A program made the translations under genes and the position numbers. Positions 8,814-17,531 of a stretch of 64,000 nucleotides of DNA are shown piece by piece. The notes beneath the pieces were generated by a model. That model searched no databases, was not told the DNA's origin, and saw nothing but the letters and a program-made list of their open reading frames with translations. Numbering within the stretch: the stretch's first letter is position 1; the number at the start of each line of letters is the position of its first letter. Source of the DNA: Algimonas arctica (lineage in GTDB: Bacteria > Pseudomonadota > Alphaproteobacteria > Caulobacterales > Maricaulaceae); contig NZ_BMZH01000007.1 of assembly GCF_014652695.1 (NCBI RefSeq), positions 105,792 to 169,791 of the forward strand, read 5' to 3'.

Positions 8814-9755
8814 TCAGTCCAAGCCATCAAACAGCGGCGTTGAGAGGTAACGCTCGGCAAAACTTGGAATGATCGTCACGATGCGTTTGCCGCGCATGTC
8901 AGGCCGCGCGCCGACGAGCAAGGAGGCCGCGATCGCTGCGCCGGAACTAATGCCGACAGGCACGCCGTCTTCTGCGGCGACATGTTTGGCTGTTCCAAAT
9001 GCGGCGTCAGAATTAATCGTGACCACTTCGTCGATCAAGTCTGTATCGAGGTTGTCCGGGATAAAGCCTGCGCCAATACCTTGGATTTTATGCGGCCCTT
9101 TTTCGCCCTTAGATATGATCGGGCTTTCCGTCGGTTCAACTGCGATAATCAGGCAGTCCGGGTTCTTTTCTTTGAGGAATTTCCCGACGCCTGACAAAGT
9201 TCCGCCAGTCCCAACACCGGAAATGAATGCATCAACTTTACCGTCGCAATCAGCCCAAATTTCAGGACCTGTTGTGGTGTAATGAATCGCCGGGTTGGCT
9301 GGATTGTCGAACTGACCGGCGCGTACTGCGCCGGGTGTGCTCGCGATGATTTCTTCTGCTTTGGCCATGGCGCCGGGAATTCCGCCCGCTGCCGGGGTTA
9401 GAACCAGCTCTGCGCCGAGAATGCCCATCATTTTGCGCCGTTCAATACTCATGCTCTCGGGCATGACGAGGATGGCTTTATAGCCCATGGCGGCCGCGGC
9501 AAAGGCGATAGCGATCCCTGTGTTCCCGGAAGTCGGCTCAACAATGATGCCGCCTTTTTTCAGGGTGCCGCTATTTTCCATCTCGCGCAGCATGTTAAGG
9601 CCAATCCGGTCCTTGACCGACGCGCAGGGATTAAAGAACTCCATTTTATAGCAGAGGTCCGCAGGAACGCCGTGTGTGATGCGGGGGAGGCGCACTAGCG
9701 GAGTGCCGCCTATTGTGTCGAGGATACTGTCGTAAATTTTACCGTGGGCGCGCAT
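8814..9755 (-). CDS. cysK: Cysteine synthase A (O-acetylserine sulfhydrylase)
   Basis: A 313-residue PLP enzyme that makes cysteine from O-acetylserine and sulfide. The PLP lysine is K48 in NPCASVKDRIG. The substrate loop EPTSGNTG and the phosphate-binding GTGGTLSG are intact, and IGAGFIP is present near the C-terminal third. Length is typical. It follows the HWE kinase gene by 32 bp and precedes moeB by 11 bp in a long minus-strand run. Confidence 0.97.
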   Translation of the reverse strand: MRAHGKIYDSILDTIGGTPLVRLPRITHGVPADLCYKMEFFNPCASVKDRIGLNMLREMENSGTLKKGGIIVEPTSGNTGIAIAFAAAAMGYKAILVMPESMSIERRKMMGILGAELVLTPAAGGIPGAMAKAEEIIASTPGAVRAGQFDNPANPAIHYTTTGPEIWADCDGKVDAFISGVGTGGTLSGVGKFLKEKNPDCLIIAVEPTESPIISKGEKGPHKIQGIGAGFIPDNLDTDLIDEVVTINSDAAFGTAKHVAAEDGVPVGISSGAAIAASLLVGARPDMRGKRIVTIIPSFAERYLSTPLFDGLD

Positions 9756-9787
9756 GGTGTCTCCTAATGGGAAGCTGTGCCCGAAGC

Positions 9788-10753
9788 TTAAGCAAACAGA
9801 TTTTCGCCGTCCATTGTGATCGTCAGGTGAAGCCCTGTTGGTGTGAAATCACGCGTGACAGTTACGGAGGGCAGAATGTCAAAGAGGCGTGTTCCAAATC
9901 CGACGTCGTCAGACGGTGTTATGGGATGAGCGCAATGTTCTTGCCATGTGATATCGATCTGGTCGTTTGTTCGCGTCCATTGAACGTCTAAATGCCCGCC
10001 CTGTTTGCCAAGACAGCCATATTTGACCGCATTGGTCGCGAGCTCATGAGAAATCATTGAGAGGTTTCTAGACGCATCAATTGACAGACGAGCGGGAGGC
10101 CCGTTTAGCGTAGATGCCGTGTGACCTTTATCGACGTAGGGGCTTAATTCACTTTTGAAAATTTCCTGAATATCAAGGCCGAACCAATCGCTACCCACCA
10201 GTAGATCGTTGGTCCGGCTCATCGCCGCAATCCGAGCCGTAAAGCTTTGGATGTAATCACTAATATTCGAAGCATTTCGACCCGTGATGCGGGCGATGGC
10301 GCTAATAACCGCCATACTATTCTTAATCCGATGTGAAAGCTCGCGTCCGATGATTTTGTTGCGATGTTCCAACTGATACTGATGGGTGATGTCTTGACAG
10401 CGTTGAATCAGGCCGATGATGGATCCCTTACCGTCACGGAGGGGGTCCTGTGTCGCTTGCCAGACAATCTCTCTCATAGATCCGTCTTCCACTTCGAGCT
10501 GAAAGGGTTGGGCCTCAAGTTGAGTCACGGTGCCACTCAGCGTCGCATTGAATTTGGATAAAACTGATTGAACGAGACCTTCAGTGTCGGGGAAAACATC
10601 GAAGATATAGGCGTCTTCAATCTCTTTGTAAGTGCGATGAACGGCCTGCAAATATGCCTCATTGGCAAAGATGAACCTGAGCTTGGTATCCAAGACCATG
10701 ATCGGGAGAGACCAGCCTTCAAGGAGGTGCGTATTAATAGAAAGCGTATTCAT
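9788..10753 (-). CDS. PAS-HWE family sensor histidine kinase
   Basis: A 321-residue soluble kinase. Residues about 12-125 form a PAS domain (LDTKLRFIFANEAYL at the front, QRCQDITHQYQ at its end). The phospho-acceptor is H141 in ELSHRIKNSMAVI. The ATPase part has SHELATNAVKYGCLG and the W-x-E of HWE kinases (TWQEH). No transmembrane segment or receiver domain is present, and no response regulator lies beside it. The ATG overlaps the dut stop as ATGA, which suggests translational coupling. In alphaproteobacteria such kinases often feed general-stress or light/redox signalling. The ligand is unknown here. Confidence 0.88.
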   Translation of the reverse strand: MNTLSINTHLLEGWSLPIMVLDTKLRFIFANEAYLQAVHRTYKEIEDAYIFDVFPDTEGLVQSVLSKFNATLSGTVTQLEAQPFQLEVEDGSMREIVWQATQDPLRDGKGSIIGLIQRCQDITHQYQLEHRNKIIGRELSHRIKNSMAVISAIARITGRNASNISDYIQSFTARIAAMSRTNDLLVGSDWFGLDIQEIFKSELSPYVDKGHTASTLNGPPARLSIDASRNLSMISHELATNAVKYGCLGKQGGHLDVQWTRTNDQIDITWQEHCAHPITPSDDVGFGTRLFDILPSVTVTRDFTPTGLHLTITMDGENLFA

Positions 10754-11202
10754 TCTGTCCCTGTAGAGCCGTAGCCGCCCGACCCTCGCACTGTGTCTGA
10801 AAGGTCGGACACTAGTTTGAATGTGCCTTGCGTGACAGGCGCGATCACCATCTGGGCAAAGCGGTCGCCGCGCGCGACGGTAAAGTCCTGATCGCCATGA
10901 TTAATGATCAATACGCCCACTTCGCCGCGATAATCCGCATCAATTGTGCCCGGTGAATTTAAGACGGTGATGCCGTGTTTCAACGCGAGTCCCGACCGAG
11001 GGCGAACTTGGGCTTCATACCCCGCCGGTAAAGCCATGCAGAAGCCCGTTGGAATGAGTTTTCGCGTGCCGGGCGCCAACGTGACCGGTGTCTCGATGGC
11101 CGCGCGCAAATCGGCACCAGCGGCTTGCGCCGTCTCGAATTGGGGCAGATCAATGCCGTCCATGTGCGGCAGGCGGAGGACTTCGATGGAGACTGTTTTC
11201 AT
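10750..11202 (-). CDS. dut: dUTP diphosphatase
   Basis: A 150-residue trimeric dUTPase that hydrolyses dUTP to dUMP and pyrophosphate, keeping uracil out of DNA and feeding thymidylate synthesis. Motifs include AGADLRA, RPRSGLALKHG, GTIDADYRGEV and the C-terminal RGSGGYGSTG arm that closes over the active site. It lies in the alphaproteobacterial ubiB-coaBC-dut order, here with one extra gene before it. Its stop codon overlaps the start of the HWE kinase. Confidence 0.97.
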   Translation of the reverse strand: MKTVSIEVLRLPHMDGIDLPQFETAQAAGADLRAAIETPVTLAPGTRKLIPTGFCMALPAGYEAQVRPRSGLALKHGITVLNSPGTIDADYRGEVGVLIINHGDQDFTVARGDRFAQMVIAPVTQGTFKLVSDLSDTVRGSGGYGSTGTE

Positions 11203-11285
11203 GCAGGTTCGCTAAGTCTTTTGGTCGGTGAATTCCACTGTAAACTTAGCGGTACGCTTGTTACGCGCGTGAGATGGCTGCGGTT

Positions 11286-11777
11286 TTATTTGGGATTTAT
11301 CAACCCGTGATCACGATGGCTGAAATCTGCCAGCTGTGTTTGGACGGCAGTTTCGAACTCGGGGCTCATCGGATAGTCGGATGTATATTTATGCGTAAAA
11401 GCGCCGGCCCGAAAATAGACGGTCAAAATATCCGAGTCAGCGCTGTCGAAGTTTTGAGACAGAGACAGCGGGATACCAGTCGCTAACATGGCATAATCTT
11501 TTTCTGTCGGAACAAGGTCGTTACGCGCACAGATGATACCGCGGATAGGAGCGCCGTCTTCTTTGAGGGTGAGCGGGGTATTCGCGTCATATACGCCGGA
11601 CAGAAAATTATCGGCGGGGCGATAGGACGCCACGGTCATTCGTCCCCCTTCGGCGTCGACGACTTCACTAGAGACCACGACTTCACAGCCATTGGGCGTC
11701 GCCGCATGGCTGGCTGTTGGTGCTAATGCTAATGACGCTGTCAGTAGCAAAGCGGTGGTGACGAAACGCGAATTCAT
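11286..11777 (-). CDS. Secreted protein of unknown function
   Basis: A 163-residue protein with a clear signal peptide (hydrophobic residues 8-20, likely cleavage after SHA at about 25). The mature part has two cysteines (GCEVVV, IICARN) that could form one disulfide, and it has no motif that I recognise. Its ATG overlaps the coaBC stop in ATGA, so it is very likely translated from the coaBC message. It is inserted between coaBC and dut, which are neighbours in many relatives. The function is unknown. Confidence 0.75.
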   Translation of the reverse strand: MNSRFVTTALLLTASLALAPTASHAATPNGCEVVVSSEVVDAEGGRMTVASYRPADNFLSGVYDANTPLTLKEDGAPIRGIICARNDLVPTEKDYAMLATGIPLSLSQNFDSADSDILTVYFRAGAFTHKYTSDYPMSPEFETAVQTQLADFSHRDHGLINPK

Positions 11778-12991
11778 GACGTCTCTCCAAAATGCGCGGC
11801 AATCCGGCGCGATAGCGCGCGGGCGGCGGCTTGTTTACTCTGTTTTGGCAAGCGGGTTTCGCCTGCATCCGTTATGATAATCATTTCATTCTCCTGCCCG
11901 CCCATCACGTCACCGGATACATCATTGGCGACAATCCAGTCACAGTCTTTACGAACGCGCTTGGCCCGCGCCAGTTCCATAACGTCATGCGTTTCGGCGG
12001 CGAACCCAACGACGAGATTGGGCCGCTTATCGGACAAGCAAACTGAACGCAGGATGTCCGGATTTTCAACAAGTTGTAAGGGTGCGGGGCCGCCTTCAGG
12101 CTTTTTGGTCTTTTTATGGGTCTGCTGGGCGGGCCGCCAATCCGCCACCGCGGCCACCGCGACAAAAATATCGGCCGGTAGCGCAGCGTGCACGGCGGCG
12201 TGCATCTGTTCTGCGGTTTCGACGGCAATGATGTTGGGACCGAGCGGTTTGGCGATGGCGGTCGGTCCTGTCACCAGGTCAACCTGTGCGCCGAGATCAG
12301 CCAACGCCTGCGCAATCGCATAGCCCTGCCGCCCGGATGAGTGATTAGAGAGGTAACGCACCGGATCAATCGGCTCTCGCGTCGGGCCCGCTGTGACGAT
12401 CGCGCGGCGACCTAAGAGGGGCTTGGGCGCGCGCAGTCCGTCCAGCGTCATATCGCCCTGCAATGCCGCCATAATGACGTCGGCAATACCATCGGGCTCG
12501 GCCATCCGACCATCGCCAAACTCACCGCAGGCCATCTCGCCCGCGTCCGGTCCGACAAACAGTGCGCCGCGTTCTGCCAAAGTCGCAATATTGGCCTGCG
12601 TCGCTTCACTTTCATACATGCGCACATTCATGGCCGGTGCGTAGAGCACGCGCTTATCCGTCGCCAAAAGGGTGGTCGTTGCAAGATCGCCCGCCACTCC
12701 GTGTGCGGCTTGGGCGAGAATGTTGGCTGTCGCAGGCGCGACAACGATTAAGTCACTGCTGCGCGAGAGCTCTATATGTCCCATCTCGCTCTCGGCGGTT
12801 AGGTCCCAAAGATCTGTAAAAACGGTCGATCCGGACAAGGCTTGTGCGGATAAGGGCGTGACGAATTGTGTCCCGCCTTTGGTCAAAATCACGCGTGTGG
12901 TGACGCCGCGACGGGCCAGTTCACGGATGAGCAGCAGGGATTTATAAGCCGCAATGCCGCCGCCAATGATGAGAAGGACGCTTTTGTTCAT
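11774..12991 (-). CDS. coaBC: Bifunctional phosphopantothenoylcysteine decarboxylase / phosphopantothenate-cysteine ligase
   Basis: A 405-residue fusion enzyme carrying two successive steps of coenzyme A synthesis. The N-terminal CoaC half is an FMN flavoprotein with PAMNVRMYE and the ACGEFGDGRM loop containing its active cysteine. The C-terminal CoaB half has GPTREPIDPVRYLSNHSSGRQG and VGFAAET and uses CTP. It starts 18 bp after ubiB ends. Confidence 0.97.
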   Translation of the reverse strand: MNKSVLLIIGGGIAAYKSLLLIRELARRGVTTRVILTKGGTQFVTPLSAQALSGSTVFTDLWDLTAESEMGHIELSRSSDLIVVAPATANILAQAAHGVAGDLATTTLLATDKRVLYAPAMNVRMYESEATQANIATLAERGALFVGPDAGEMACGEFGDGRMAEPDGIADVIMAALQGDMTLDGLRAPKPLLGRRAIVTAGPTREPIDPVRYLSNHSSGRQGYAIAQALADLGAQVDLVTGPTAIAKPLGPNIIAVETAEQMHAAVHAALPADIFVAVAAVADWRPAQQTHKKTKKPEGGPAPLQLVENPDILRSVCLSDKRPNLVVGFAAETHDVMELARAKRVRKDCDWIVANDVSGDVMGGQENEMIIITDAGETRLPKQSKQAAARALSRRIAAHFGETS

Positions 12992-13009
12992 AAGGCTAGA
13001 CTAGCGCGG

Positions 13010-14578
13010 TTATAGGTGAGCCGCTACCCATACGCCGCCAAGCGCCAGGGCTGCTCCCACGGCGGCATAACCGACCGGGCGTAGAGCGTTACTTTTGCGG
13101 ATTTCGACGGTTTTGGGTGTCTGCGCGGCAGATAGATCAATTTCGCCGTTGGCCCATGCTTCGGCGAGCTTAGCAATATTGTCGGTCGCGTCAGGCAATC
13201 GGTTTAAGGTTTTGCGGGCGCGGTCCAGCCCGTCAAGGAAGTCGTTGAAATAGCGTTCGGGGCCGAGTTCCGCGCGTACCGCAGCCTCGACAATCGGTCG
13301 GCTGGCTTCCCACATATCAAAGGCCGGATCGAGGCGGCGGGCGACGCCTTCGGCTTGCATCATGGTCTTTTGCAATAAGATCAGCTGTGGCTGCATCGGC
13401 ATGTCGAACATCTCGGTGATTTCTAGCAATTGCAGCAGCACTTTGGACATCGAGACGTCCTCCGCCTGCTTCCCCCAAATGGGTTCTCCCACGGCGCGTA
13501 GAGCGGTCGCGAATTCATCGATGCTATGGTTGGGCGGGACATAGCCAATATCGAAATGGACTTGGGCGATTTTATAATAATCGCGCTGCAAAAAGCCGTA
13601 GAGCGTGTCGATTTCAAACCGGATTTCGGCATCGCCCAAACGGCCCAATATGCCGAAGTCGAGCAAAACGAGATCGCCGTCCGGTCCTCGGAACAAATTA
13701 CCCTCATGCATATCAGCGTGGAAAATGCCGTAAGTAAAGGTCGAGGCGAGAAAGCCTTGGATCACGGCTGTGGCAAGGCGTTGGCGTTCCTCAAGCGGGA
13801 GGTCGAGAATGTCGGGGGAGGACAGTGCAAGGCCGTCAACCCAATCCATGGCGAGCACATTTTTCTCAACCAACGCCCAATGGATGGCCGGGACTTTGAA
13901 GAGCCCTGTGGCCTCAGCAATGTCGGACATTTCAGAGGCGGCGGCAGCCTCCAAGCGAAGATCAAGCTCGAGCATGACGGCGCGGCGCGCCTCGACGACA
14001 AAGGCTCTTGGTTGCATGCGTCGTAGCGACGGGAGAGCCGCATGCGCAATATTGGCGACTTGGGCGATGACATCCATGTCTTTAGTCATGCGAGCGACAA
14101 TGTTCGGACGGAGGATTTTGATGGCGACCGTTTCGCCAGTCGATTTCATCACAGCCTTATGCACTTGCGCGACAGAGGCGGCTGCGACGGGTTCGGACAG
14201 CGACGTCAGCCTGTTCTGCCACGGCTCACCCCAATCGGCGACCAGCATGGCTTCTGCCGTTTCCATCGGGAAGGGCGGAACTTTGTCTTTGAGGCGCGAA
14301 AGGCCTGCGGCAAACACCGGATCGAACATATCGCCCCGCGTCGAGAGGACTTGGCCAAATTTGATATAAGCGGGTCCGAGCTTTTCCAGCGCATTGGCAA
14401 AGCGGGCACCTGGATTATCGTCGCGGTCGCGTATGGAAAAGAATCGCGAAATCCCCGCCACGAATCGCAGGGGCGCAGGCACGAAGGGTTCATATTCCTT
14501 CGGCACAAGCGCATCATGACGCACCAGCACCCAGGCTGTGCGCAGAAGTCGGAAGAATGTTGCCAGTTTGCGGAACAT
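13010..14578 (-). CDS. ubiB: UbiB, ABC1-family kinase-like protein for ubiquinone synthesis
   Basis: A 522-residue atypical kinase-like ATPase required for ubiquinone synthesis, anchored by a C-terminal hydrophobic helix (VGYAAVGAALALGGVWVAAHL). It has the family's KxGQ motif (YIKFGQVLSTRGDMF), the alanine-rich AAASVAQVH loop, HADMHEGNLF and LLDFGILG. The ATG at 14578 gives the usual N-terminus, while a GTG at 14629 would add 17 residues. UbiE, often upstream of it, is absent here. It heads the minus-strand run through coaBC, dut and cysK. Confidence 0.95.
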   Translation of the reverse strand: MFRKLATFFRLLRTAWVLVRHDALVPKEYEPFVPAPLRFVAGISRFFSIRDRDDNPGARFANALEKLGPAYIKFGQVLSTRGDMFDPVFAAGLSRLKDKVPPFPMETAEAMLVADWGEPWQNRLTSLSEPVAAASVAQVHKAVMKSTGETVAIKILRPNIVARMTKDMDVIAQVANIAHAALPSLRRMQPRAFVVEARRAVMLELDLRLEAAAASEMSDIAEATGLFKVPAIHWALVEKNVLAMDWVDGLALSSPDILDLPLEERQRLATAVIQGFLASTFTYGIFHADMHEGNLFRGPDGDLVLLDFGILGRLGDAEIRFEIDTLYGFLQRDYYKIAQVHFDIGYVPPNHSIDEFATALRAVGEPIWGKQAEDVSMSKVLLQLLEITEMFDMPMQPQLILLQKTMMQAEGVARRLDPAFDMWEASRPIVEAAVRAELGPERYFNDFLDGLDRARKTLNRLPDATDNIAKLAEAWANGEIDLSAAQTPKTVEIRKSNALRPVGYAAVGAALALGGVWVAAHL

Positions 14579-14767
14579 TGACGCGGCTATAGTGACGCAC
14601 CCGAAACGGTCAAAGGCAAAATGCGGCACGCGACAAAATTGCTTTTAGTGTGGCTTTGGAATGGCTTAGCGGAAAACGACTAATCATCCCCATTATTCAC
14701 TGCCAAAAGACGGCTCTTGATTGGACAAATGGAATCATGTCTTTAGGGTTCCGTTAAGCAATATCTA

Positions 14768-14780
14768 CCACATCTTGTGC
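14768..14780. promoter_or_regulatory. Possible NrdR-like box upstream of nrdB
   Basis: CCACATCTTGTGC is a partial palindrome (CACA/TGTG) about 75 bp before the nrdB start. NrdR boxes in front of ribonucleotide reductase genes are often of this general form but usually occur in pairs. Only one copy is visible. Confidence 0.3.
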
Positions 14781-14852
14781 GTATGAGAGCCGACACCACA
14801 ACGACTAGCGATTTCTATATTGCGGGTCGAGACCGAGGACAGAGACGACATC

Positions 14853-15914
14853 ATGGGTAATATCGACCAAATCGCGGCCAATCACATCAGCACAGGAACG
14901 TCCGGCCTGCTTATGCCCAGCGTGACCTATAAGCCGTTTCGCTATCCTTGGGCGTATGATTTTTGGCGGCGCCAGCAACAAATCCACTGGATGCCCGAAG
15001 AAGTGCCCTTGGGCGAAGACTTAAAGGATTGGTCGACGACGCTGACGGATCACGAGAAAAACCTGCTGACGCAGATTTTCCGCTTCTTCACACAAAGTGA
15101 TGTCGAAGTCGGTGGCAATTATATGGAAAACTATATGCCGCTGTTCAAACCGGTCGAAGTCCGGATGATGCTGGCATCATTTTCGAATATGGAAACCATC
15201 CATATTGCGGCTTACGCGCTGTTGCTCGAAACCATCGGCATGCCGGACAGCGAATTTTCCATGTTCATGGAATATGAGGAGATGGCCGCCAAGCACGATT
15301 ATCTTGGCCAGTTTGGCGTCGAGACGGATCGCGATATTCTGACGTCTATGGCGGTTTTTGGTGGGTTCACCGAAGGTTTGCAGCTCTTTGCCTCTTTTGC
15401 GATGCTGATGAATTTCCCGCGCTTGAATAAGATGAAGGGCATGGGACAGATTGTGTCTTGGTCGATCCGGGATGAGAGCCTGCATTGCGAAGGGATGATC
15501 AAACTATTCCATACGTTTGCACAAGAAACAGGCGCGCTGACCAAAGGCGTGAAAGACGATATTGCCGATTGCTGCAAAACCGTTGTGAAGCTGGAAGACA
15601 AATTTATTGATCTGGCGTTTGAAAAAGGCCCGGTCGAAGGCATGACCGCTGAAGATATCAAACGGTATATCCGCTACATTGCCAACTGGCGTTTGGGACA
15701 GCTTGGCCTGCCAACCGTATACGCGGGTGTCGAAGAGCATCCGCTGCCGTGGCTGACAGAAATCACCAATGGCGTCGAACATGCGAATTTCTTCGAGGCC
15801 CGCGCGACCGAATATTCCAAAGGCGCAACCGAAGGCGATTGGCACGGCGATACAGGCGTATGGAACAAGTTCCAGACATATGATCTCAAACGCGGCATTG
15901 ACGCGGCAGAGTAA
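14853..15914 (+). CDS. nrdB: Class I ribonucleotide reductase, beta subunit
   Basis: A 353-residue di-iron protein that generates the radical used by NrdA to make deoxyribonucleotides. Metal-ligand helices are visible (QSDVEVGGNYMENY, SNMETIHIAAYALLLE with a tyrosine in the radical region, SIRDESLHCEGM). The C-terminal tail that docks into NrdA is present. The ATG at 14853 begins MGNIDQIAANH. An upstream TTG at 14820 would add 11 residues. No nrdA is in the window, so the two subunits are encoded apart. The subclass (Ia or another) is uncertain. Confidence 0.93.
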   Translation: MGNIDQIAANHISTGTSGLLMPSVTYKPFRYPWAYDFWRRQQQIHWMPEEVPLGEDLKDWSTTLTDHEKNLLTQIFRFFTQSDVEVGGNYMENYMPLFKPVEVRMMLASFSNMETIHIAAYALLLETIGMPDSEFSMFMEYEEMAAKHDYLGQFGVETDRDILTSMAVFGGFTEGLQLFASFAMLMNFPRLNKMKGMGQIVSWSIRDESLHCEGMIKLFHTFAQETGALTKGVKDDIADCCKTVVKLEDKFIDLAFEKGPVEGMTAEDIKRYIRYIANWRLGQLGLPTVYAGVEEHPLPWLTEITNGVEHANFFEARATEYSKGATEGDWHGDTGVWNKFQTYDLKRGIDAAE

Positions 15915-15991
15915 ACGCCGCGTCGGCTTAGAGCGCGGGTGTGACGTTGCTCGCGCTTCCCATACGCGGCTTTGACTGATAGCGGCAGCCT

Positions 15992-16804
15992 ATGTCTTTG
16001 ATTGATATCTCACAGCGTCTGAAACCGTTTCAGTCGATCTATAATTTTCGCGATTTTGGTGGCTATGCCGGATTGGACGGTCGGCCGGTCGTGACGGGGA
16101 CGTTGTTTCGGTCGGCTCACTTGAATGATCTGGGCGATGATGATTTGAACGCGATCAATAATTTGCCGGTTGGGACCGTCGTTGATTTGCGGCACGCGCC
16201 GGAACGTCAACGCCAACCGTCCAAATGGCCCCCGCAACCTGACCGCGCGATGGTGCTGACACAGCCTACCAACGCAGACCGGGAAAACGAGAAAGTCGCG
16301 CCGCATGAAGCGTTTATGGTCAACGCGCTTTATTCCGCGGATGATGCGCGCGGCTATATGCTCAATTCCTACCAGACCCGTCCGCATGATGCGGGGTTCA
16401 AGGCTTTATTTTCTGATACGCTCAATCGCATGACGGAGGAGGGTGAGACGGACACACCCGGAATTCTCGTTCATTGCGCAGCCGGTAAAGACCGGACGGG
16501 TACACTTTGCGCGCTCATTCAGGGGCTCTTGGGGGTCTCTTCCGACGATATTATGGCGGATTATATGCTGACGGAAACGGCGGTTGATATTGAAGCCATT
16601 TTGCAGCCTGCAGCCGTCATGTTCGAAAAACGTTATGGGCGGGCAATTGACGCTGATGCCTTGCGTCCCATGTTTGGGGTCGAACCAGCTTACTTAGAGG
16701 CGAGTTTAGAGGCAATGGGGGATATGGAAACCTACGCAAGGGATGTTTTGGGTCTCAGCGCGGATCGGTTGAACCTCATCAGAACCCGGTATTTATCACA
16801 TTGA
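15992..16804 (+). CDS. Tyrosine-protein phosphatase (Y_phosphatase3 type)
   Basis: A 270-residue cysteine-dependent phosphatase. The P-loop HCAAGKDRTG matches HC(x)5R. The N-terminal NFRDFGGY and the LFRSAHL-VVDLRHAPER blocks are typical of the LipA/IphP-like group, which acts on phosphotyrosine or phosphoinositides. There is no signal peptide, so it is probably cytoplasmic. The ATG has no clear ribosome site, but the conserved N-terminus starts within a few residues. Substrate unknown. Confidence 0.88.
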   Translation: MSLIDISQRLKPFQSIYNFRDFGGYAGLDGRPVVTGTLFRSAHLNDLGDDDLNAINNLPVGTVVDLRHAPERQRQPSKWPPQPDRAMVLTQPTNADRENEKVAPHEAFMVNALYSADDARGYMLNSYQTRPHDAGFKALFSDTLNRMTEEGETDTPGILVHCAAGKDRTGTLCALIQGLLGVSSDDIMADYMLTETAVDIEAILQPAAVMFEKRYGRAIDADALRPMFGVEPAYLEASLEAMGDMETYARDVLGLSADRLNLIRTRYLSH

Positions 16805-16839
16805 TTTAGTCAAAGACTGGACCGTTACGCACCCTAATA

Positions 16840-17505
16840 TTATGCTGTGGTACAGCTGACGCTATCGACCGTACCGGTGCAAGTTATCTTCGTATGGGTC
16901 CCGGGTTCGCCGATTTCGACAATCGAAGACCGCCGTGGTTTCAGTAAGAAAATTTCTTCAAGATCAATCGAGTCAGGTAAAAAACCTTCGCCCGAACTGT
17001 CTCCGCCAATGCGCTTAAAGCCAAAGGGCGTATAAGCGTGTTTGACGCTCGCAACGACAATACCTTCGCCGACCGGAACTAGGTCTACCGACAGCGAATC
17101 TTTATCATATTCCGCTAATCCACCATGCGTGCCGATTGTATATATAATCACGCCTTCACTCTCTACATCGCCGTTGGCAACGCGATGGAAGCTTTGGAGT
17201 CGCAAAATAAAATTCCCATTCGCGCCCAAGTTCGCCACATGAAGGACAGCCGAGACGATGTCTTCGGCATCCGTTTCATCCACGGATGAGACTTGCGTCG
17301 CCAAATCACCGGCCACACTCGCGGAATGAGAAACGCGTCGCTCAACACTGAGAACGGTGGCGACTTCTGCGAGCCCGAGATAAAGCCCAATAATCAACGG
17401 CGCAATCAGCGCAAATTCCATGGCCGCGATGCCGGATTCGTTCCGAGCGATCCGGCTTTGTTGTAGCGACCGTTGGGCGGATTTCAGCAGGTGAAAAATA
17501 TTCAT
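16840..17505 (-). CDS. tadE: TadE-family pseudopilin
   Basis: A 221-residue minor pilin-like protein of the Tad pilus. After a basic leader, G25-IAAMEF is a prepilin cleavage site (G before xxxxEF) followed by a hydrophobic helix (ALIAPLIIGLYLGLAEVATVL). The rest is a periplasmic domain with two C-terminal cysteines. The prepilin peptidase CpaA encoded at 19.8 kb is the likely processor. It follows a second pseudopilin gene by 26 bp. Confidence 0.85.
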   Translation of the reverse strand: MNIFHLLKSAQRSLQQSRIARNESGIAAMEFALIAPLIIGLYLGLAEVATVLSVERRVSHSASVAGDLATQVSSVDETDAEDIVSAVLHVANLGANGNFILRLQSFHRVANGDVESEGVIIYTIGTHGGLAEYDKDSLSVDLVPVGEGIVVASVKHAYTPFGFKRIGGDSSGEGFLPDSIDLEEIFLLKPRRSSIVEIGEPGTHTKITCTGTVDSVSCTTA

Positions 17506-17531
17506 GATTGTTGTTCCATCAGCCAGTTTTC

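Noticed and set aside
13526..14369. Long plus-strand frames opposite ubiB
   Set aside because: Antisense to conserved ubiB sequence and without start signals.
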